10,267 nt of DNA from an uncultured Acholeplasmataceae bacterium (GTDB lineage: Bacteria > Bacillota_I > Bacilli_A > Acholeplasmatales > Acholeplasmataceae). The translations under genes and the position numbers were made by a program. Under the pieces are notes generated by a model, which did not search any database, was not told the DNA's origin, and saw only the letters and a list, made by a program, of their open reading frames with translations. Where the stretch lies: positions 1-10,267 of the forward strand of contig CALKAH010000192.1 of assembly GCA_937983315.1 (NCBI GenBank). The letters run 5' to 3'. Shown in pieces: positions 7,247 through 10,267 of this stretch (positions within the stretch are counted from its first letter, which is position 1; each line of letters opens with the position of its first letter).

Positions 7247-9248
7247 GATGATCATAAAGCTGAATAAATAATTGTCCGATATTTGGATCGAATTGTGTTC
7301 CAAGATTTCTTTTGATTTCTTCAATAGCTTCTTCATGAGTTAATGGTTTTCGATATGGTCTTTCTGAAACCATGGCGTCATACGAATCTGCGATTGAGAT
7401 GATTCTTGCACGAATCGGGATGGATTCGCCTTTAATACCTCTGGGATAACCTCTACCATCATAACGTTCATGATGGGATAATATGTCTTGAGCGATTTCG
7501 GCATATTCGGGTGATGTTGATAGAATTCTGTATCCTATTTCAGGGTGACGCTTGATTTGTTCCCATTCTTTTTCATCAAGTTTCCCGGGTTTATTCAATA
7601 TCGCATCATCAATCGCGATTTTTCCAATATCATGTAGATTACTAATTGCTTTAAGTAATGCAATTTCTTCATTCTTCATACCAAGAGCAGATCCGATATG
7701 GGCACAAATCTTTGATACTCTTGCTGAGTGCTTTTCTTCTCTTGGATTCTTTTCATGTAGCGTTTTTAAGATGGTTTTGATGGTTTCATTACGATGTGAT
7801 GAAACTTCAAAAAGTTTGTGTGCATACATATCATCTTCAGATGCTTTGATGGTATCTTGAATGAGCGTTGATCCATCGTTGGTCGATAGACCAAAGGATA
7901 CTGAGATGGCCATACCATAAACCGTGCGTTGCTCGATTTTTGATTTGGCATGATCGATCATACTTTTAGCTTTTTCATGAGGTGTTTTCGGTAACAAGAT
8001 CACAAACTCATCACCACCGATACGAGCAATACGGCTTTCATCTTTAAACACTTGAATGAGTTCATCAGCAATTGTACAGAGCAATAAATCACCTGCATCA
8101 TGACCAAATGCATCGTTCATGATTTTTAATCCATTGATATCAGCAATAATGATGGAAAGAGGGAAATACTTCTCTTGACTTAAGCGTAATAACTCATCTG
8201 AAAAGTAACGTCGGTTGTGCAAGTTTGTGAGTGGGTCACGGTAACTTAAATATAAAATTGATTGCTCATAACGCTTGCGTTCACTGATGTCCTGTGAAAA
8301 TACAGTGACACCGATAACTTGCTCATGATCATTGATAATAGGTGAGTATTGTTCTTCTACGTATTTTTCAACCGCTGTTTCAATCATGGCTTCATAGGTA
8401 TGTGATTCACCTTTCAATGACGTATCAATGCATGTTTTAATGCGCTCTTTCATGTGAGGATGCGTGACATAATCCAAGAAATTATGACCTTTTTCGATTT
8501 TAACTCCATAATATTGCATCATGGAATGTTCATGAAATTCATTAAAAGATAGGTAGTTATACAAATGATCAACTGCAAATACTTCCATCGCTCGCGTCGA
8601 GTCAATACTTGCTTGAAGGAGTAATTGTTGATTCTTAATCTTTTCTTGTGCAAGGAGTCGTTCTTTTTGAAAACTGACCACTTGAGCAAGAACCATGGTC
8701 ACAATTGGATAAAGTGTGAGGTAGGGCAATATCGTGATACGGATCACATTGATTGCTGTCGAAAAAGGAGAGATCGTTAAGAAGCACAAAAGCGTCAAGA
8801 TATGAGCAATGACACCTAATGATAAATATTCAAACCATTGTTTCATCGCGGGTAATCTATGTCTAAAGTAACTCCACGCAAAACCGAGTGAAGAGGTTAC
8901 CAAGATGGTCAATACACCTGAGTAGACACCAGCTCCACCTTGTGTGATACGATATATAATGCCAATAAACGCTGAAACAGCTGTAGTGATAGGACCAAAA
9001 AATAGTCCTGTGACGACAAATAGCACGCTTCGTGTATCAAAGAATAAACCTTCGATGTAGAACCAGGAATTACGCATGACAAGGATGCTAATAGTACCAA
9101 TGATCAGTCCTAAAACAATGGGTCTCCATCGTTGTTGTTTATTTTCTTGATAATTTGTCGCAGCATAAATTAAGCTAAGTGCAAAGAGCAAAATAGCATT
9201 ATTGAGTAAGTCATTAAAAATGCGAAAAGCCTCTTCGAAGAATGTCAT
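7227..9248 (-). CDS. 5TM(LytS-type)-PAS-GGDEF-HD-GYP c-di-GMP signalling protein
   Basis: Predicted membrane sensor with both c-di-GMP synthase and hydrolase domains (673 aa). Residues about 12-190 are hydrophobic and contain FFDTRSVLFVVTGLFFGP and RITQGGAGVYSGVL, the signature of the LytS-type 5TMR sensor module. A short linker helix (about 195-215) leads to a PAS domain ending in FSQDISERK (about 318-325). The GGDEF domain (about 333-485) has intact GGDEF at 411-415 and D370 in ADINGLKIMND, with no RxxD site. The HD-GYP domain (about 495-665) keeps H507, H539-D540 in LHDIGK, H568, H592-H593 in SHHERYDGRGYP, GYP at 600-602 and D621 in IADSYDAM, so it should be an active phosphodiesterase. 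The frame is open to a TTG at 9263; I chose the ATG at 9248 because GAGGTG (9253-9258) precedes it. It is a single-gene unit. Net direction of activity cannot be read from sequence. Confidence 0.94.
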   Translation of the reverse strand: MTFFEEAFRIFNDLLNNAILLFALSLIYAATNYQENKQQRWRPIVLGLIIGTISILVMRNSWFYIEGLFFDTRSVLFVVTGLFFGPITTAVSAFIGIIYRITQGGAGVYSGVLTILVTSSLGFAWSYFRHRLPAMKQWFEYLSLGVIAHILTLLCFLTISPFSTAINVIRITILPYLTLYPIVTMVLAQVVSFQKERLLAQEKIKNQQLLLQASIDSTRAMEVFAVDHLYNYLSFNEFHEHSMMQYYGVKIEKGHNFLDYVTHPHMKERIKTCIDTSLKGESHTYEAMIETAVEKYVEEQYSPIINDHEQVIGVTVFSQDISERKRYEQSILYLSYRDPLTNLHNRRYFSDELLRLSQEKYFPLSIIIADINGLKIMNDAFGHDAGDLLLCTIADELIQVFKDESRIARIGGDEFVILLPKTPHEKAKSMIDHAKSKIEQRTVYGMAISVSFGLSTNDGSTLIQDTIKASEDDMYAHKLFEVSSHRNETIKTILKTLHEKNPREEKHSARVSKICAHIGSALGMKNEEIALLKAISNLHDIGKIAIDDAILNKPGKLDEKEWEQIKRHPEIGYRILSTSPEYAEIAQDILSHHERYDGRGYPRGIKGESIPIRARIISIADSYDAMVSERPYRKPLTHEEAIEEIKRNLGTQFDPNIGQLFIQLYDHQKEVIA

Positions 9249-9252
9249 CATA

Positions 9253-9258
9253 CACCTC
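9253..9258 (-). promoter_or_regulatory. Ribosome-binding site deciding the HD-GYP start
   Basis: GAGGTG lies 4 nt before the ATG at 9248, with the GAGG core 6 nt away. An ATG one codon earlier (9251) is too close, and upstream ATG/TTG codons overlap or precede the site. Confidence 0.7.
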
Positions 9259-9273
9259 ATCAACTACATTGTC

Positions 9274-9279
9274 ATTATA
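9274..9279 (-). promoter_or_regulatory. Candidate -10 box for the HD-GYP gene
   Basis: TATAAT on the minus strand, 25 bp before the ATG. The hexamer 17 bp upstream reads GATAAA, a poor -35. That would suit an activator-dependent promoter, with the CTTAAG direct repeat about 10 bp further upstream. Confidence 0.55.
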
Positions 9280-9312
9280 TCATTGCGCCATTCTTTTTTA
9301 TCTCATATATTT

Positions 9313-9329
9313 CTTAAGATATTCTTAAG
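9313..9329. promoter_or_regulatory. Direct repeat CTTAAG-N5-CTTAAG, candidate response-regulator operator
   Basis: Two identical CTTAAG hexamers 11 bp apart; with flanking bases, TTCTTAAG is repeated exactly. The spacing is one helical turn, as for OmpR-family regulators that bind as tandem dimers. The layout is close to the streptococcal CiaR site (NTTAAG-N5-WTTAAG). Because CTTAAG is palindromic, the block is also a 7-bp inverted repeat with a 3-bp centre. It lies about 33 bp upstream of the HD-GYP -10 box. Function is inferred from spacing only. Confidence 0.45.
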
Positions 9330-9349
9330 TGAAGTTATTATGAATGCAA

Positions 9350-9373
9350 TGAAAAGGCACTCCTCAGTGCCTT
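9350..9373 (-). terminator. Intrinsic terminator after the SPFH gene
   Basis: On the minus strand AAGGCACT-GAGG-AGTGCCTT makes an 8-bp stem, followed by TTC. The T-run is short (four including stem bases), so efficiency is uncertain. It lies about 35 bp after the SPFH stop. Confidence 0.68.
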
Positions 9374-9408
9374 ATCATCGTTTTATTTGTTGTGAGAAGT
9401 TGACAATT

Positions 9409-9930
9409 CTAAGATGATATGCGTTTATAAAAGGGTACTTCACTCAAGGAAATCAAATCCACAGATGATAATTCAATACCCCAATCGACAATCTTTTCCA
9501 TCATCATCCCTTTGATACGAGCTTGTAGTGCAATCTTTTGTTGCGAGATGCCACGGGTGCCATAACGTTCTGCATAATTTTGAACAACTTCAAGTACAAC
9601 ACTTCTCATGAATTGGTCCACATTTTTTTCGTGATAATCGCGTTCATCCACAATCCGATACTGGACATTCATACTGAATGATAGTTTCGGTTCCCCATTG
9701 ATTTCTATGATTTCACGATTAAGCATCAATTCGCGATCGATATCATAGAGCACAAGGCGATCGACGAAAGGCACTAAGAAGTGTACACCAGGTGCAAGTG
9801 GCTTGTAATAAACCCCATAACGTTCGATCAATGCAATCTTATGACTAGGTATCATACGTATGCGCGATAAAAGATAGACAGACAGGATGGAAAAACTTAA
9901 CATGGAAATAACACCAAGATATTCACCCAT
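9409..9930 (-). CDS. Short membrane-anchored SPFH/band-7 (stomatin-like) protein
   Basis: SPFH proteins form oligomeric membrane scaffolds, often with membrane proteases or in lipid microdomains. This 173-aa protein has one N-terminal hydrophobic helix (about 5-24). It is followed by an SPFH core: KIALIERYGVYYKPLAPGVHFLVPFVDRL (31-59), YDIDRE (62-67), NVQYRIVDERDYHEKN (88-103) and VDWGIELSSVDLISLSEVP (148-166). These match stomatin/QmcA-like sequences. It stops right after the core at a TAG. Typical stomatin-type proteins continue for another 100 or so residues with a coiled coil for oligomerisation, and I see no continuation before the terminator. The frame is open to 10065, but the ATG at 9930 is chosen because AAAGGAGG (9937-9944) lies 6 nt before it and the extension would read through a hairpin and a tandem repeat. 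No NfeD partner gene is adjacent. The fold is fairly sure; role unknown. Confidence 0.85.
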   Translation of the reverse strand: MGEYLGVISMLSFSILSVYLLSRIRMIPSHKIALIERYGVYYKPLAPGVHFLVPFVDRLVLYDIDRELMLNREIIEINGEPKLSFSMNVQYRIVDERDYHEKNVDQFMRSVVLEVVQNYAERYGTRGISQQKIALQARIKGMMMEKIVDWGIELSSVDLISLSEVPFYKRISS

Positions 9931-9936
9931 AACGGT

Positions 9937-9944
9937 CCTCCTTT
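9937..9944 (-). promoter_or_regulatory. Ribosome-binding site fixing the SPFH start
   Basis: AAAGGAGG lies 6 nt before the ATG at 9930. It shows that the 45-codon upstream extension of the frame is not translated as part of this gene. Confidence 0.85.
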
Positions 9945-9979
9945 CTCGCAATAGGCGATTTGACACTACCTCACATATA

Positions 9980-9985
9980 GTTATA
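9980..9985 (-). promoter_or_regulatory. Candidate -10 box for the SPFH gene
   Basis: TATAAC preceded by TGT on the minus strand, an extended -10 layout, 49 bp before the ATG. The -35 region is poor (TGTTTT at 17 bp), so this is tentative. Confidence 0.4.
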
Positions 9986-10001
9986 ACATCAAGAAAGCAA
10001 T

Positions 10002-10022
10002 AAAAACAGGGCGTATACGCCC
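10002..10022 (-). terminator. GC-rich palindrome with T-tail, second terminator downstream of the tRNAs
   Basis: GGGCGTATACGCCC (10009-10022) is a perfect palindrome, usable as a 5-bp stem with a TATA loop. On the minus strand it is followed by TG and five T residues. It may be a back-up terminator for the tRNA unit or the end of a small untranslated transcript. A protein-binding palindrome is the alternative. Confidence 0.5.
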
Positions 10023-10044
10023 CATTCGTACGACTATCATCTTT

Positions 10045-10076
10045 TTTGTTTTCATTTGTTTTCATTTGTTTTCATT
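10045..10076. repeat. 10-bp tandem repeat, about 3.2 copies
   Basis: The unit TTTGTTTTCA is repeated exactly three times plus two bases. The 10-bp period is not a multiple of three and no ribosome-binding site precedes the ATGs it creates on the minus strand, so it looks non-coding. It sits between the two terminator-like hairpins. Confidence 0.85.
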
Positions 10077-10095
10077 CTGATGACGTTCGCGCAAT

Positions 10096-10117
10096 AAAAA
10101 AATCCCCGATGGGGATT
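10096..10117 (-). terminator. Intrinsic terminator of the tRNA unit
   Basis: On the minus strand AATCCCC-ATC-GGGGATT is followed by a run of T residues (10102-10096). It lies 11 bp after the tRNA-Gly CCA end. Confidence 0.93.
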
Positions 10118-10128
10118 GGTGGGTATCA

Positions 10129-10202
<74 letters not shown>

Positions 10203-10212
10203 AAAAGATAGA

Positions 10213-10267
10213 TGGTCGGGAAGACAGGATTTGAACCTGCGACCTCCTGGTCCCAAACCAGGCGCTC
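10213..10267 (-). tRNA. tRNA-Pro(TGG), 3' part; 5' end beyond the window
   Basis: The anticodon arm CCTGG-TTTGGGA-CCAGG gives anticodon TGG. The T-arm GCAGG-TTCAAAT-CCTGT, the acceptor 3' strand CTTCCCG, discriminator A and encoded CCA are all present. The D-arm is cut and the 5' acceptor strand is outside the right edge. Confidence 0.93.

Noticed and set aside
9264..9408. c-di-GMP riboswitch upstream of the HD-GYP gene
   Set aside because: The candidate leader is only about 20 nt long and no GEMM-type conserved core is visible here or in the other upstream regions.
9931..10065. Upstream 45-codon extension of the SPFH frame starting MKTNENKK
   Set aside because: No ribosome-binding site precedes it. 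It runs through the 10-bp tandem repeat and the GC-rich palindrome, and a strong AAAGGAGG site marks the start at 9930.

Overview
The window looks like a chromosomal segment of a low-GC Gram-positive-type bacterium (Bacillota/Mycoplasmatota). Acholeplasmatales, Izemoplasmatales or Erysipelotrichia relatives would fit, but this is inference from gene style and I cannot fix the taxon. Shine-Dalgarno sites are strong (AAAGGAGG, GAGGAGG). Intrinsic terminators are compact. UGA acts as a stop in at least two genes, and one of these UGA stops sits inside the next gene's ribosome-binding site, so this is not the UGA=Trp code of mycoplasmas. Every gene I can support lies on the minus strand. I see no insertion sequence, prophage gene, CRISPR array or recognisable riboswitch.

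Layout in the direction of transcription, right to left: a partial tRNA-Pro(TGG) and a tRNA-Gly(TCC), ended by a strong terminator; a spacer with a 10-bp tandem repeat and a second hairpin; a short membrane-anchored SPFH/band-7 protein with its own terminator; a 673-aa 5TM(LytS-type)-PAS-GGDEF-HD-GYP protein; pyruvate kinase; a MATE efflux transporter; then a probable operon of a GGDEF-EAL protein, a 7TM GGDEF protein and an M29 aminopeptidase. At the left edge, past a terminator, is the start of another gene, possibly an S9-type peptidase.

The dominant theme is cyclic di-GMP turnover. Three of the seven complete protein genes carry GGDEF domains. One is fused to an EAL domain and one to an HD-GYP domain, and both phosphodiesterase domains keep their catalytic residues. 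The GGDEF-EAL protein (degenerate SGDEF, intact EAL) is probably mainly a phosphodiesterase. Ten bases downstream of it lies a predicted diguanylate cyclase with intact GGDEF, so opposing activities look co-transcribed and possibly translationally coupled. None of the three GGDEF domains has the RxxD product-inhibition site at the usual position.

Transcription units are well delimited. Promoter-like -10 boxes lie just upstream of the GGDEF-EAL, MATE, pyruvate kinase, HD-GYP and SPFH genes. Hairpin terminators follow the aminopeptidase, MATE, pyruvate kinase, HD-GYP, SPFH and tRNA genes, and two of these hairpins contain the stop codon of the gene they terminate. I found no clear evidence of a wholly new system. 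The best second looks are a CTTAAG-N5-CTTAAG direct repeat upstream of the HD-GYP promoter, the DGC/PDE pair, the truncated SPFH protein and the terminator or attenuator between the two peptidase-type genes.
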